From contig CAJWTS010000018.1 of assembly GCA_913047795.1 (NCBI GenBank), forward strand, positions 1 through 53,287: a stretch of 53,287 nt of DNA, written 5' to 3'. The notes under the pieces are model-generated. The model did no database searches. It saw only the letters and a program-made list of their open reading frames with translations, and had not been told where the DNA came from. The position numbers were made by a program, and so were the translations under genes. Below are positions 37,186 to 45,668 of the stretch, in pieces (position 1 is the first letter of the stretch; every line of letters begins with the position of its first letter). This stretch comes from an uncultured Verrucomicrobiota bacterium (lineage in GTDB: Bacteria; Verrucomicrobiota; Kiritimatiellia; CAJWTS01).

Positions 37186-37557
37186 TCAGGCGCAGGCCGC
37201 GCAGGTTCCGAAGAGTGTTATTTCGTGACTCTCTACCTTAAACCCGCAGGGCGCCGCCGGCCGGGTACCCAGCAGGCAGCCTTCCATTTCGTATACCTTC
37301 TTGCAGGCCGTGCAATAAAAATGGTGGTGGTGACGCAGGTTGGCCCGTTCGTAGGTCACGGGACGGCCGGGGATTTCGACGGGAACGATGATGCCGTCGG
37401 CGAGCAGGGCGTTGATCGTGCGGTAAACCGTAGCGATGCCCAGGCGCGGAACGTGTCGGCGGGCGCGGGCCAGCACGTCCTGAACGTCGAGCGGGCGGTT
37501 CGCGCGCTCGATGACGGCTCTAATCGTGTCTCGCTGGCGTGTACGACGTTGCATCAT
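37186..37557 (-). CDS. Fur-family metalloregulator (Fur/Zur/PerR type)
   Basis: 123 residues. Winged helix with RRHVPRLGIATVYRTINAL (DNA recognition helix), then the metal-binding HHHHFYCTACKKVYEMEG and a C-terminal C-x2-C (GTCAACA). Two CxxC pairs give the structural zinc. Fur, Zur and PerR are not separable by eye. A Fur/Zur-like inverted repeat precedes the zinc importer 1.7 kb away, favouring Zur, but this is inference. It lies between rpmG and pyrE on the same strand. Confidence 0.88.
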   Translation of the reverse strand: MMQRRTRQRDTIRAVIERANRPLDVQDVLARARRHVPRLGIATVYRTINALLADGIIVPVEIPGRPVTYERANLRHHHHFYCTACKKVYEMEGCLLGTRPAAPCGFKVESHEITLFGTCAACA

Positions 37558-37668
37558 CCGAGGCAGCCCATAGTCCGGTCAGGGCGAGGCTTGATCAAGT
37601 CAATTGTCGCGGGGCAGGGCCAGCGGGGGAAGGGGCGGGGAAGAGAATGTGAAGCGAACGCCGCAGCG

Positions 37669-37827
37669 TTACTTCATCTTTTCTTCCTTGTAGATCACGT
37701 GCTTGCGCACTTTCGGGTCGTACTTCTTCATCTCAAGCTTGTCACCGTTGAGCTTGGGGTTCTTGGTGGTCGTATAGAAGTGCCCGGTTCCGGCGGTCGA
37801 AACGAGTTTGATGAGTTCTCTAGGCAT
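37669..37827 (-). CDS. rpmG: 50S ribosomal protein L33
   Basis: 52 residues. [20 protein letters not shown], then TKNPKL...[21 protein letters not shown], the L33 signature. It has no cysteine at all, so it is the zinc-free (C-minus) form. It follows rpmB after 18 bp, as in many bacteria, and precedes the Fur-family gene by 111 bp. Confidence 0.93.
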   Translation of the reverse strand: MPRELIKLVSTAGTGHFYTTTKNPKLNGDKLEMKKYDPKVRKHVIYKEEKMK

Positions 37828-37845
37828 GGACTGGCTCCAGTGGGA

Positions 37846-38100
37846 CTATTTCTTCACGAAATCTTTTTTATCGGGATTGTCGTACATGCCGGATTTGAGA
37901 TCCTTCACGCGAACCCACATGCGCCGTACAGTCCCGTCCGAGAAACGGACGCGCTTGCGCTGCATGTTGCATTTGAACGTCCGGCGGGCCACGCCGGTGA
38001 TGTTCAGGCCAATACCACCGTTTTTCTTCGGCAGACCCTTGCGCGTAATCCGGTTTCCCGAGACCGTCTTGCGGTTGCCCTTTATATTCAGTTTCGCCAT
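37846..38100 (-). CDS. rpmB: 50S ribosomal protein L28
   Basis: 84 residues. MAKLNIKGNRKTVSGNRIT, TRRKF-type core RRTFKCNMQRKRVRF and RVKDLKSG are typical of L28. It has a single Cys and no CxxC pairs, so it is the zinc-free type. It heads the rpmB-rpmG-fur-pyrE run, behind a promoter at 38138-38166. Confidence 0.95.
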   Translation of the reverse strand: MAKLNIKGNRKTVSGNRITRKGLPKKNGGIGLNITGVARRTFKCNMQRKRVRFSDGTVRRMWVRVKDLKSGMYDNPDKKDFVKK

Positions 38101-38137
38101 GATTCGTGCCCTTACGCTTCTGTGGAAAGAGCCGCAA

Positions 38138-38166
38138 ACTATGCCGTATCGACCCCGGGCTGTCTA
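38138..38166 (-). promoter_or_regulatory. rpmB promoter
   Basis: Minus strand TAGACA (38161-38166, five of six) is 17 bp from CATAGT (38138-38143, four of six). Transcription would start near 38131, about 30 nt before the rpmB start. Confidence 0.5.
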
Positions 38167-38256
38167 CACCTTTTTTTCGCCCGCCGGCCTGTGCGGAGTC
38201 ACGCGAGCGCGGAGTTGATCTGTCCCGACGGATAGTCCATATTCCATCTTCGGTCC

Positions 38257-38835
38257 ATGAGCCATTTCTTCGCATATTTAGCGCGCATGAAGCACATCCA
38301 GCGTTGGGGGCTGATGCGCAATTCCGTTCCGGAGAATATTCAGGAACATAGCCTGGAAGTGGCCATGATCGGGCACGGTCTGGCCGTTATTCGCAATCGC
38401 TGCTTCGGCGGCAACGTCAATCCTGAGCGGGTCGCGCTGTTGGCCGTCTATCACGACGCGAGCGAGGTCATTACGGGCGACCTGGCCACGCCGATCAAGA
38501 CGTTCAACCCGGAGATCAAGGATGCCTATAAGAAGATCGAAGGCGTCGCCTGCAAGAAGCTCTGCGATATGGTGCCGCGTGAGTTGCAGGAAGACTATCG
38601 TGGCATATTCGAACAGCAGGCTGACGACGTCGAGCATTGGAAGCTCGTGAAGGCTGCGGACAAGATTTGCGCTTACATTAAGTGCGTTGAAGAGCGCAAG
38701 ACCGGCAACCAATCCTTCCACCGGGCGGAGCAGAAGATTCGTGAGCAGATCGCCGCGCTCGAGCAACCTGAGATCGAGTACTTCATGGTCCATTACGCCC
38801 CCAGTTTCTCGCTGACCCTCGACGAGTTGAACTAA
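38257..38835 (+). CDS. YfbR-like HD-domain 5'-deoxynucleotidase
   Basis: 192 residues. HD-domain features of the YfbR family are RWGLMRNSVPENIQEHSLEVAMIGHGL with the first metal His, AVYHDASEVITGDLATPIK with the H-D pair and Glu-Thr-Gly-Asp, and DKICAYIKCVEERKTGNQSF near the end. It removes phosphate from deoxyribonucleoside 5'-monophosphates. Its 3' end overlaps the 3' end of the convergent BamE-like gene by 4 bp. Confidence 0.93.
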   Translation: MSHFFAYLARMKHIQRWGLMRNSVPENIQEHSLEVAMIGHGLAVIRNRCFGGNVNPERVALLAVYHDASEVITGDLATPIKTFNPEIKDAYKKIEGVACKKLCDMVPRELQEDYRGIFEQQADDVEHWKLVKAADKICAYIKCVEERKTGNQSFHRAEQKIREQIAALEQPEIEYFMVHYAPSFSLTLDELN

Positions 38836-39188
38836 CGACTCCGCGTCGTAACCACGTTCAGTCTGTCTGAATAGGCGTTGCGGCTGAACGTTACGTAGCC
38901 CATGCCGCCATAAGCGTCCTCCACGCGGCGGGTATCCTGTCCGAAGTAAAACGGAATCCACGTCTTTCCCGTCTGGTAGAATTTTGATCCGATGGGGTGG
39001 CCGAGCAGCTTACGAGCGTCGGATTCGCCCATGCCGGCCATGCCCTTACCGAAGTTCGCCTTCACGGTTTTCTGAGGATAGGGCTCCTGCGATCCCTGTT
39101 GAAGTTCGTACATCGGTGACCGGCAGGCGGTCCTCGTCAGCAGGGCGAAAACAATGAAAGCGCTCGCGTGTGGGTCGTACGTCTTCAT
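38832..39188 (-). CDS. Small BamE/SmpA-like secreted protein
   Basis: 118 residues. N-terminal hydrophobic stretch (AFIVFALLTRTAC) could be a signal; the Cys lacks a proper lipobox (Arg at -3). The mature part KGMAGMGESDARKLLGHP...GKTWIPFYFG...GGMGYVTFSRN..LNVV resembles the BamE/OmlA fold (M...D...LLG.P ... W.Y ... I.F). It would be a periplasmic or outer membrane accessory. It diverges from znuA over 101 bp. Weak family call. Confidence 0.6.
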   Translation of the reverse strand: MKTYDPHASAFIVFALLTRTACRSPMYELQQGSQEPYPQKTVKANFGKGMAGMGESDARKLLGHPIGSKFYQTGKTWIPFYFGQDTRRVEDAYGGMGYVTFSRNAYSDRLNVVTTRSR

Positions 39189-39260
39189 CTGGGGGTGTCC
39201 CAGTTGTTAGGTTGAGCACCTGCACACGTTCGATACTCGGCAAATTCCCCGGACTTGCAA

Positions 39261-39278
39261 TTGATAAAGAATTATCAA
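39261..39278. promoter_or_regulatory. Fur/Zur-like operator upstream of znuA
   Basis: TTGATAA-AGAA-TTATCAA, a perfect 7-4-7 inverted repeat ending 11 bp before the znuA GTG. It resembles the Fur 7-1-7 box (TGATAAT-N-ATTATCA) with one more central base. A Fur-family regulator is encoded at 37186-37557. Its position over the likely promoter suits metal-dependent repression. Confidence 0.55.
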
Positions 39279-39289
39279 ATAGTGTCCCC

Positions 39290-40219
39290 GTGAACCTGTC
39301 CCGTAATAACTTTCGTTGTGGTGTGCTGTTGCTCGCCGGCATCACCGCGCTCGCCGCCCTCTCCGGCTGCGGACGTTCGAAGACGGCAGCGGCGGTGGAC
39401 GACGGACGCCTGCGCGTTGCGGTCAGCATCCTGCCGCAAGTCGATATCGTCGGGTCTATCGGCGGCGATGCCGTGCAGATCGAGCTCATGGTGGGACCCG
39501 GCGATTCGCCGGAACGGTACGAGCCGTCGACGGCTCGGCTGCGCGCCTTGCGCGACACGGCCCTGTACCTGAGCATCGGCGTTCCGTTCGAGACCACCTG
39601 GCTTCCGCGCTTCGCCGCGATGAATCCCGGTATGCGCGTGGTCGACACGATCGCGGGTATTGACCGCATGCCGATGCTTGACGGACATGCGCATCATGGC
39701 GGTCACCCTGCGGCGCGGCACGACGATCAGGTCGATCCGCACGTCTGGCTCTCGCCGGCCCTGGTGAGACGACAGGCCGTTGTCATCACCGAGGCGTTGG
39801 TCAGTGCCCGCCCGGGGCGTGCGGCATATTTCCGGGAACGCATGGACGCCTTTGCGCAACGGCTCGACGAGCTGGACAAAGAACTGCGGGAGATACTGGC
39901 CGACCTGCCGTCGCGCCGGTTCATTGTTTTTCATCCCGCCTGGGGCTACTTCGCGCGCGATTACGATCTGGAAATGATACCGGTCGAGAGGGGCGGCCAG
40001 GAACCGAGCGCGGCGGAGCTTGCCGCGGTGCTCGACATTGCGCGCCGCGACAATATTCGTGTGATTTTTACGCAGCCGGAGGTCAGTTCGGCATCCGCCC
40101 GCGTCATCGCCGGGCAGATCGACGGACGCGTGGTGGAGATCAGCCCACTCGCAGGGGACCTGGACGGGAACCTGAAGCGTGTCGCACGGGCGATCGCGGC
40201 GGCCGTGAACGACGGATGA
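39290..40219 (+). CDS. znuA: Zinc/metal ABC transporter substrate-binding lipoprotein
   Basis: 309 residues from GTG 39290. Signal and lipobox end LSGC, C27 predicted acylated. The cluster A-I fold has VSILPQVDIVGSIGGD, the His-rich loop GHAHHGGHPAARHD (about 132-145) and D149-PH151-VWLSP, plus IVFHPAWGYFARDYDL and PEVSSASARV. The first metal His of ZnuA (in PHxYEP) is replaced, reading SPERYEPS. It should bind zinc or manganese outside the cell and feed ZnuBC; its ATG-overlap with znuC (40216-40219) couples translation. An operator-like repeat lies just upstream. Confidence 0.85.
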   Translation: MNLSRNNFRCGVLLLAGITALAALSGCGRSKTAAAVDDGRLRVAVSILPQVDIVGSIGGDAVQIELMVGPGDSPERYEPSTARLRALRDTALYLSIGVPFETTWLPRFAAMNPGMRVVDTIAGIDRMPMLDGHAHHGGHPAARHDDQVDPHVWLSPALVRRQAVVITEALVSARPGRAAYFRERMDAFAQRLDELDKELREILADLPSRRFIVFHPAWGYFARDYDLEMIPVERGGQEPSAAELAAVLDIARRDNIRVIFTQPEVSSASARVIAGQIDGRVVEISPLAGDLDGNLKRVARAIAAAVNDG

Positions 40220-40995
40220 CGACCGACGGAACAGAGGCCCCGGTATTGACGGTTTCCGGGATGAGCGCCGGATACGGGGACGAAACCGTGCTGGAGAAGA
40301 TCAACCTGGTGCTCAATCGCCGGGACTTCGTCGGCCTGATCGGGCCCAACGGCGGCGGGAAAACGACCCTGCTGAAGGTCTTGCTGGGACTCGTGCAACC
40401 GACCGCCGGTGAGGTTCGCATCAACGGCCTTGCGCCCGGCCCGGCGCGCGATCAGATCGGCTACGTTCCGCAGGCGGTGGATGCCGACCGGCGCTTCCCG
40501 ATCGGCGTGAAGGATGTCGTGATCATGGGATGTCTCGCAACACGCGGGCTGTTCCACGCCTATACGCGCGAGGATCGCGAGGCGGTGGACCGCATGCTGG
40601 ACGAACTGGAGCTGCAGGATGTTCGCGATCGCCGCTTCGGCGACCTTTCCGGGGGACAACAGCAACGCGTCCTGATCGCCCGCGCGCTCGTGGCGGATCC
40701 CCAGATTCTCTTGCTCGATGAACCGACAGCGAGCGTTGATATTAAGGTGCGCGAGAATGTTTATGATCTGCTCTCGCGATTGAATGAGAGAATGACGATT
40801 CTGCTCGTCACGCATGACATGGGGGTTATCTCCTCCTACGTCAAGACCGTGGGCTGTCTCAACCGTGAGCTCCACTATCACGGCAAGAAAGAGATCACGA
40901 CGCAGATGCTGGAAGACGCCTATCACTGCCCAGTGGACCTGATCGCGCACGGCATTCCGCATCGCGTGCTTTCCGATCACGACCACGCACATTGA
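40216..40995 (+). CDS. znuC: Zinc/metal ABC transporter ATP-binding protein
   Basis: 259 residues. Walker A GPNGGGKTT (43-51), Q-loop VPQ, signature LSGGQQQR, Walker B ILLLDEPTASVD and the H-switch THD are all present. The His-rich end (SDHDHAH) is common in zinc importers. It starts within the stop of znuA (ATGA) and is followed 9 bp later by znuB. Confidence 0.93.
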   Translation: MTTDGTEAPVLTVSGMSAGYGDETVLEKINLVLNRRDFVGLIGPNGGGKTTLLKVLLGLVQPTAGEVRINGLAPGPARDQIGYVPQAVDADRRFPIGVKDVVIMGCLATRGLFHAYTREDREAVDRMLDELELQDVRDRRFGDLSGGQQQRVLIARALVADPQILLLDEPTASVDIKVRENVYDLLSRLNERMTILLVTHDMGVISSYVKTVGCLNRELHYHGKKEITTQMLEDAYHCPVDLIAHGIPHRVLSDHDHAH

Positions 40996-41004
40996 GGGAC
41001 GGCA

Positions 41005-41811
41005 ATGTTTGAAGCATTTGAATACGAGTTCATGCGCAACGCACTGGCGGCCGGGATTCTGGCAAGTGTGGCCTGTGGCGTCATCGGCTCGTTCGTCGTG
41101 CTGAACCGCATCGTCTTTCTCAGTGCGGGGATCGCCCATGCGGCCTATGGCGGCATCGGACTCGGATTCTTCTTCGGTTTCAACCCGGTCATCGGCGCGG
41201 TCGGTTTCAGCCTGGCTGCGGCGCTGGGCATGGGCGTCGCGCAACGTCGCACGGGACAGCGCGCCGACACGCTGATCGGGGTCATGTGGGCGATTGGCAT
41301 GGCGCTGGGCGTCATCCTGGTTGATCGCACGGCCGGGTATAAGACGGACCTGATGAGTTATCTCTTCGGCAGCATTCTGACCGTGCCGTCCGGTGACCTG
41401 GTGATCATGCTTGTGCTGGATGTGGTCATTATCATTGGAACCGGGCTCCTATATAAGGAACTACTGGCCATCTCGTTCGACGAGAACCATGCCGTCGTAC
41501 AGCGTGTTCCCGTAACCGCAATATATCTCGTGTTTGTGTGCATGATCGCCCTGACCGTCGTGATGCTGATGCGTGTTGTGGGCCTGATTCTCTTGATTGC
41601 GCTGCTCACGATGCCCGCCGCGATCAGCGCCCTGTTCGTTCGCGACATGCGCCGCATGATGGTGGTCGCCGGGCTTGTCGGTGCGGCATTCACCTCGGCC
41701 GGCCTGTGGCTGTCCTACACGTTCAACATTGCGTCCGGCGCGACGATCATCCTGCTCACCGCCGCTGTATTTCTGGTCTGTCTCGTCGTGCGCCGTGGCC
41801 TGAATGCGTAG
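41005..41811 (+). CDS. znuB: Zinc/metal ABC transporter permease
   Basis: 268 residues, about eight membrane helices. ABC-3 family marks: GVIGSFVVLNRIVFLSAGIAHAAYGGIGLGFF, LIGVMWAIGMALGVILVD, GLILLIALLTMPAAIS and a SAGLWLSYTFNIASG..I end. GAGGGA lies before the ATG. It completes znuABC and converges on the OPT gene. Confidence 0.92.
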   Translation: MFEAFEYEFMRNALAAGILASVACGVIGSFVVLNRIVFLSAGIAHAAYGGIGLGFFFGFNPVIGAVGFSLAAALGMGVAQRRTGQRADTLIGVMWAIGMALGVILVDRTAGYKTDLMSYLFGSILTVPSGDLVIMLVLDVVIIIGTGLLYKELLAISFDENHAVVQRVPVTAIYLVFVCMIALTVVMLMRVVGLILLIALLTMPAAISALFVRDMRRMMVVAGLVGAAFTSAGLWLSYTFNIASGATIILLTAAVFLVCLVVRRGLNA

Positions 41812-41889
41812 CTTATTCTTTCAGGACCGCTAGGCCTCGCTGGGGACTCCGTGGTGAAGCAACCCCGCCCAGACAAGACAGTGGAACGC

Positions 41890-43797
41890 TCAGCTCCGCG
41901 CGACGCGATATAACCGGCGCACCACGCCCGCCAGTGCGGCCACCCCGATGATGCCCGCCCAGTATTCGAAGCCTTCCGGTGCCATCGCGATCACATCCGT
42001 GCTCTGCGCCGCCGCGAAGGGAATCGCGAGCAGGATACCCATCAGTGCCTCACCCGCGATGAGGCCCGACGCAAAGAGTAGGCCGTTCGTGGAAGGCGTG
42101 CCCGCGCGACGCTGGATGGCCGATGCCAGCAGGCCGCCGAGCAGGATCGGCACCGTCAACTCCAGCGGCAGATAGATTCCCACCGCCACGGCGAGTACCG
42201 GCATTCGAAAAGCGCTGCCACGTGCCTTCAAGACGTTGTCCGCGAAGATAATCAAGATCGCGACCACCATCCCGATAATGATCATGCCCCACTCCAGATC
42301 GCGCTCGAAGACACCGCGCGCAACGGCATGCATCAACGTGGCCTGTGGGGCAGAGAGCACCTCGGCGGGATCCATTCCCGCACGCGGCAGACTTGTGCCG
42401 AGTCCATACGCGCGGTAGAGCAGGCTCAAGACCGGTGCGAGCGTCACGGCCGCGACGCCGACCCCGATCATTTGCATGATCTGCTGCTTGTAGGGCGTCG
42501 CACCCAACATATGCCCCGCCTTGAGGTCCTGCAGGTTATCGCCCGAGATTGCCGCGGCGCAGCACACGACGGAGCCGACCACAATGGCCGTCGCGGCCGC
42601 CACCGTGCTGGATGCATTCTCGACGCCGAGCAGGAGCGAGAGCAGCAGCGCTGTCAGCAGGATCGTCGCGATGGTGACGCCCGAGACCGGGTTCTGCGAC
42701 GAACCGACCAGCCCGGCCATGTACCCGGCCACGGCTGAGAAAAGAAAGCCGGCGACAACGGCCAGAACCAGGCCAAGCGCAATCACGGCCGCGTGCGTGC
42801 CGGCCCCGGTGCCGAGCGCCGCGCGATCGATGATGCGCAGGTAGACCAGGACCAGCGGGCAGAGGCAAAGCGCGGTCATGATTAGGACGGAACGGAAGGA
42901 AATATCCTGCTCAGCCTGCGGTAGACCCTCGCCGTCGGCGTTGCGCGCATGGGCGCGCATAGAAGCGCGAATGCCGTCACCGATTGGTTTCAGCAGGGCC
43001 AGCAAGGCCCAGAGTCCGCCGATGACCATCGCGCCAACCCCGATGTAGCGAATCTTGGTTGTCCAGATTGCCAGAGCCGCGTCGTAACCCGTTTTGCCGT
43101 CCGGCAGTCCGTGTATCGCGGAGAAGATCGGGATGCCGACCAACCAGGCGATGGCGCCGCCGCCGAAGACCAGCACCGCGATGTTGAGGCCCACGATGTA
43201 GCCCACGCCCACAAGGGCGGGCGAAAGGTTGCACCCGAACGGAACGAGACTGCGTCCCGCGGTCCAGGCCGTAGCCATGGATCCGGCGGCGATCTTCAGG
43301 CCGGACTGGGCTAGCTTGATTCCGCCGGCGACGACGGCGGCGACGGCGATATGGCGCAGGCCCGCACCACCCGCATCGCCGGCCTTCAACACCTCCGCGG
43401 TTGCGACGCCTTCCGGGAAGCGAAGCCGCTCCTCCAGGATCAGGGCCCGGCGCAGCGGGATACTGAACAGCACGCCCAGCATGCCGCCGATGCCGGCCAG
43501 GGCGGTGACCTCGAAGTAGCGAAACCCTTCCCAGTGACCCATCAACACCAGCGCCGGAATGGTGAAGATGACGCCCGCGGCGAGCGACTCACCGGCGGAC
43601 GCCGCGGTCTGAACGAGATTGTTTTCCAGGATGTTTGACCGACGGAACAGGCGCAGCAACCCCATCGAGATAACCGCTGCGGGGATCGACGCGGATACCG
43701 TCATGCCCACCTTCAGGCCCAGGTAGGCATTGGCCGCCGCGAGCAGGGCGGACAACGCGATCCCCAGCACAACGGCCTTGACCGTGATTTCGCGCAT
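41890..43797 (-). CDS. OPT-family oligopeptide/metal-chelate transporter
   Basis: 635 residues from ATG 43797, about 14-16 membrane helices. The start EITVKAVVLGIALSALLAAANAYLGLKVGMTVSASIPAAV and NILENNLVQTAASAGESLAAGVIFTIPAL are the bacterial OPT/YSL-like signatures; AAISGDNLQDLKAGHMLGATPYKQQ and TNGLLFASGLIAGEALMG are further blocks. Substrates are peptides or peptide/siderophore-metal chelates. A TTG at 43812 would overlap ispA; GAGG before 43797 favours the shorter form. It begins 11 bp after ispA. Confidence 0.9.
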   Translation of the reverse strand: MREITVKAVVLGIALSALLAAANAYLGLKVGMTVSASIPAAVISMGLLRLFRRSNILENNLVQTAASAGESLAAGVIFTIPALVLMGHWEGFRYFEVTALAGIGGMLGVLFSIPLRRALILEERLRFPEGVATAEVLKAGDAGGAGLRHIAVAAVVAGGIKLAQSGLKIAAGSMATAWTAGRSLVPFGCNLSPALVGVGYIVGLNIAVLVFGGGAIAWLVGIPIFSAIHGLPDGKTGYDAALAIWTTKIRYIGVGAMVIGGLWALLALLKPIGDGIRASMRAHARNADGEGLPQAEQDISFRSVLIMTALCLCPLVLVYLRIIDRAALGTGAGTHAAVIALGLVLAVVAGFLFSAVAGYMAGLVGSSQNPVSGVTIATILLTALLLSLLLGVENASSTVAAATAIVVGSVVCCAAAISGDNLQDLKAGHMLGATPYKQQIMQMIGVGVAAVTLAPVLSLLYRAYGLGTSLPRAGMDPAEVLSAPQATLMHAVARGVFERDLEWGMIIIGMVVAILIIFADNVLKARGSAFRMPVLAVAVGIYLPLELTVPILLGGLLASAIQRRAGTPSTNGLLFASGLIAGEALMGILLAIPFAAAQSTDVIAMAPEGFEYWAGIIGVAALAGVVRRLYRVARS

Positions 43798-43808
43798 GGC
43801 CCTGGACC

Positions 43809-44747
43809 TCAATGCGTTCGCTGAATAATATAGTCGGCGAGATTCAACAGCGGCTCCGCAGCGCAGTCCCCCGCCTTGAGCACCTGTGTCGCGGTCTGGA
43901 CAAACTGGGCCGCCATTTCGCGCGAGCGGTCCAGGCCATGCACGGCCACGCAGGTTAATTTCTCTCGCTCGGCGTCGCTGCCTGCCGGTTTGCCGATCAC
44001 CGCCGCGGTCGACGTGGCGTTCAGCACATCGTCCGCTATCTGAAAGGCGAGGCCGATATTCAAGCCGTATTCGTCGAGTTCCGCGAGTGCCTTCTCCCCG
44101 GCGCCGGCGGCGATGGCGCCCATGCGCGTTGCCGCACGGAACAGGAGCGCCGTCTTGTGCTTATGGATATAATAAAGCGTCTCGGCGGAGGGCCGCGTGC
44201 CCTCCGCGGCGAGATCTTCGACCTGTCCGCCCACGACACCCTGGCTGCCGGCGGCCTGCGCCAACTCGGTGACGAATGCGCCGGGCGCATACGGTCCGGG
44301 TGCCGGCTGTTCCGCGGCCCACTCAAAGGCCAGCGTCTGTAATGCGTCGCCAGCCAATACGGCGTTGGCTTGGCCGAATACCACGTGGCTGGTCGGCTGG
44401 CCACGCCGCAGGTCGTCATCGTCCATGCAGGGCAGATCGTCGTGGACCAACGTATAGGTATGCAGCAGCTCGATCGCCAATCCTGGCATGAGCGCGGCAT
44501 CGCCTGCTGCCCCGGCCGCTTCCGCCGCGGCCAGACACAAAATCGGACGCAAACGCTTGCCGCCGTTGAAAACACTGTAGCACATGGCTTTGTGGATCAC
44601 ATCGGGCCGCGTATCCTCCGCCGGCATCCGCGCCTTCAGCGCCGCATCGACCCGCGCCCGCTGCTCGTCCAGGTATGTCTCGATCTCCACGCTGTTCAAG
44701 ATATGGGCGTTGAAATCGGGGACAAGCAAAATCGGGCTGACTTCCAT
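43809..44747 (-). CDS. ispA: Farnesyl/geranylgeranyl diphosphate synthase
   Basis: 312 residues. The first Asp-rich motif is DDLPCMDDDDLRRG (D103 onward), with GGKRLRP and AIELLHTYTLVHDD before it. The second motif reads IADDVLNAT, so the last Asp of DDxxD is Asn (N243). The following KPAGSDAEREKLT loop is normal. It elongates prenyl diphosphates for quinones, undecaprenol or hopanoids. The small residue upstream of the first motif (Thr-Tyr-Thr) suggests C15-C20. It is followed by the OPT gene. Confidence 0.93.
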   Translation of the reverse strand: MEVSPILLVPDFNAHILNSVEIETYLDEQRARVDAALKARMPAEDTRPDVIHKAMCYSVFNGGKRLRPILCLAAAEAAGAAGDAALMPGLAIELLHTYTLVHDDLPCMDDDDLRRGQPTSHVVFGQANAVLAGDALQTLAFEWAAEQPAPGPYAPGAFVTELAQAAGSQGVVGGQVEDLAAEGTRPSAETLYYIHKHKTALLFRAATRMGAIAAGAGEKALAELDEYGLNIGLAFQIADDVLNATSTAAVIGKPAGSDAEREKLTCVAVHGLDRSREMAAQFVQTATQVLKAGDCAAEPLLNLADYIIQRTH

Positions 44748-44894
44748 TTTGAAGGAATAGGGCCGCCTGATCTGTGAACCCTGCTGGCCCTTCGTCGGCC
44801 TGGATACAGAATGCCGACTCTCTTTCTGCGGCTAGGCTAAGATGCAAAAGTGCAGGACTTTACAGAACGGAACCGCTATCCTTACGAAAACAAA

Positions 44895-45467
44895 ATGACG
44901 ACGTCTGATTATATTCCCACCCGTGACGACGCCTGGAAGCTGCTCAACGAGTACAATTCCAACGACGCGCTACTCAAGCACGCGCTCGCCGTCGAGGCCG
45001 CGATGCGCTATCAGGCGCGCAAGCATGGTGAAGACGAGGAAGCCTGGGGCGTGATCGGTCTGATTCACGATCTCGATTACGAACGTTATCCGGAGCGACA
45101 TTGCGAGGTGACGCGCGAGATCCTGGAGGAACGGCAATGGCCGCCCGAGTACATCCGCGCCGCGTTATCACACGGCTGGGGGATCTGCACCGATCTCGAA
45201 CCGCAGACCTTGCTTGAGAAAACGCTCTACGCCGTTGATGAACTGACGGGTTTCGCAACCGCCTGCGCGCTGGTCCGACCCTCCCGCAGCGTCAGCGATC
45301 TCGAGGTGAAATCGATCCGCAAGAAATGGAAAGCGAAGCAGTTTGCCGCCGGCGTCGACCGTGAGCTCGTTGAACGCGGCACCGCGATGTTAGGCGTCGA
45401 ATTGAACGACCTGATGCAGGAAGTCGTCCTCGCCATGCGCGAGGTCTCGGATGAGCTGGGGCTCTGA
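44895..45467 (+). CDS. HD-domain phosphohydrolase of unknown substrate
   Basis: 190 residues from ATG 44895 (GTG 44850 is possible). LKHALAVEAAMRYQARKHGEDEEAWGVIGLIHDLDYERYPERH gives the H...HD metal motif; LSHGWGIC and VDELTGFATACALVRPSRSVSDLEVKSIRKKWK follow. This is a common HDIG-type domain seen in many bacteria with unclear function. Cytosolic, diverges from ispA. Confident on domain, not on substrate. Confidence 0.85.
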   Translation: MTTSDYIPTRDDAWKLLNEYNSNDALLKHALAVEAAMRYQARKHGEDEEAWGVIGLIHDLDYERYPERHCEVTREILEERQWPPEYIRAALSHGWGICTDLEPQTLLEKTLYAVDELTGFATACALVRPSRSVSDLEVKSIRKKWKAKQFAAGVDRELVERGTAMLGVELNDLMQEVVLAMREVSDELGL

Positions 45468-45601
45468 CGCCTGCCCCTGACCGCCACGGCATACACATCG
45501 ACATCGCCGCCGATTAGACGGAATGTTGCTGCGTTCGCCTGATCGGCGACACCGGGCCGAGATATAGCGGTGAATCGTATTAGACCGTCTCCACGGCGCA
45601 C

Positions 45602-45630
45602 TTGCCAGACCCGCCCGCCGACCGTATAGT
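45602..45630 (+). promoter_or_regulatory. Promoter of FmdB-family gene
   Basis: TTGCCA (45602-45607) and TATAGT (45625-45630) are 17 bp apart, each five of six to consensus. Transcription would start near 45637, and AGGAG lies before the ATG at 45669. The same hexamers precede the AbrB-like gene at 15388-15415. Confidence 0.65.
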
Positions 45631-45668
45631 TCCGCGTTTTCCCGACCGGGAATCAGGAGCGAGAGAAG

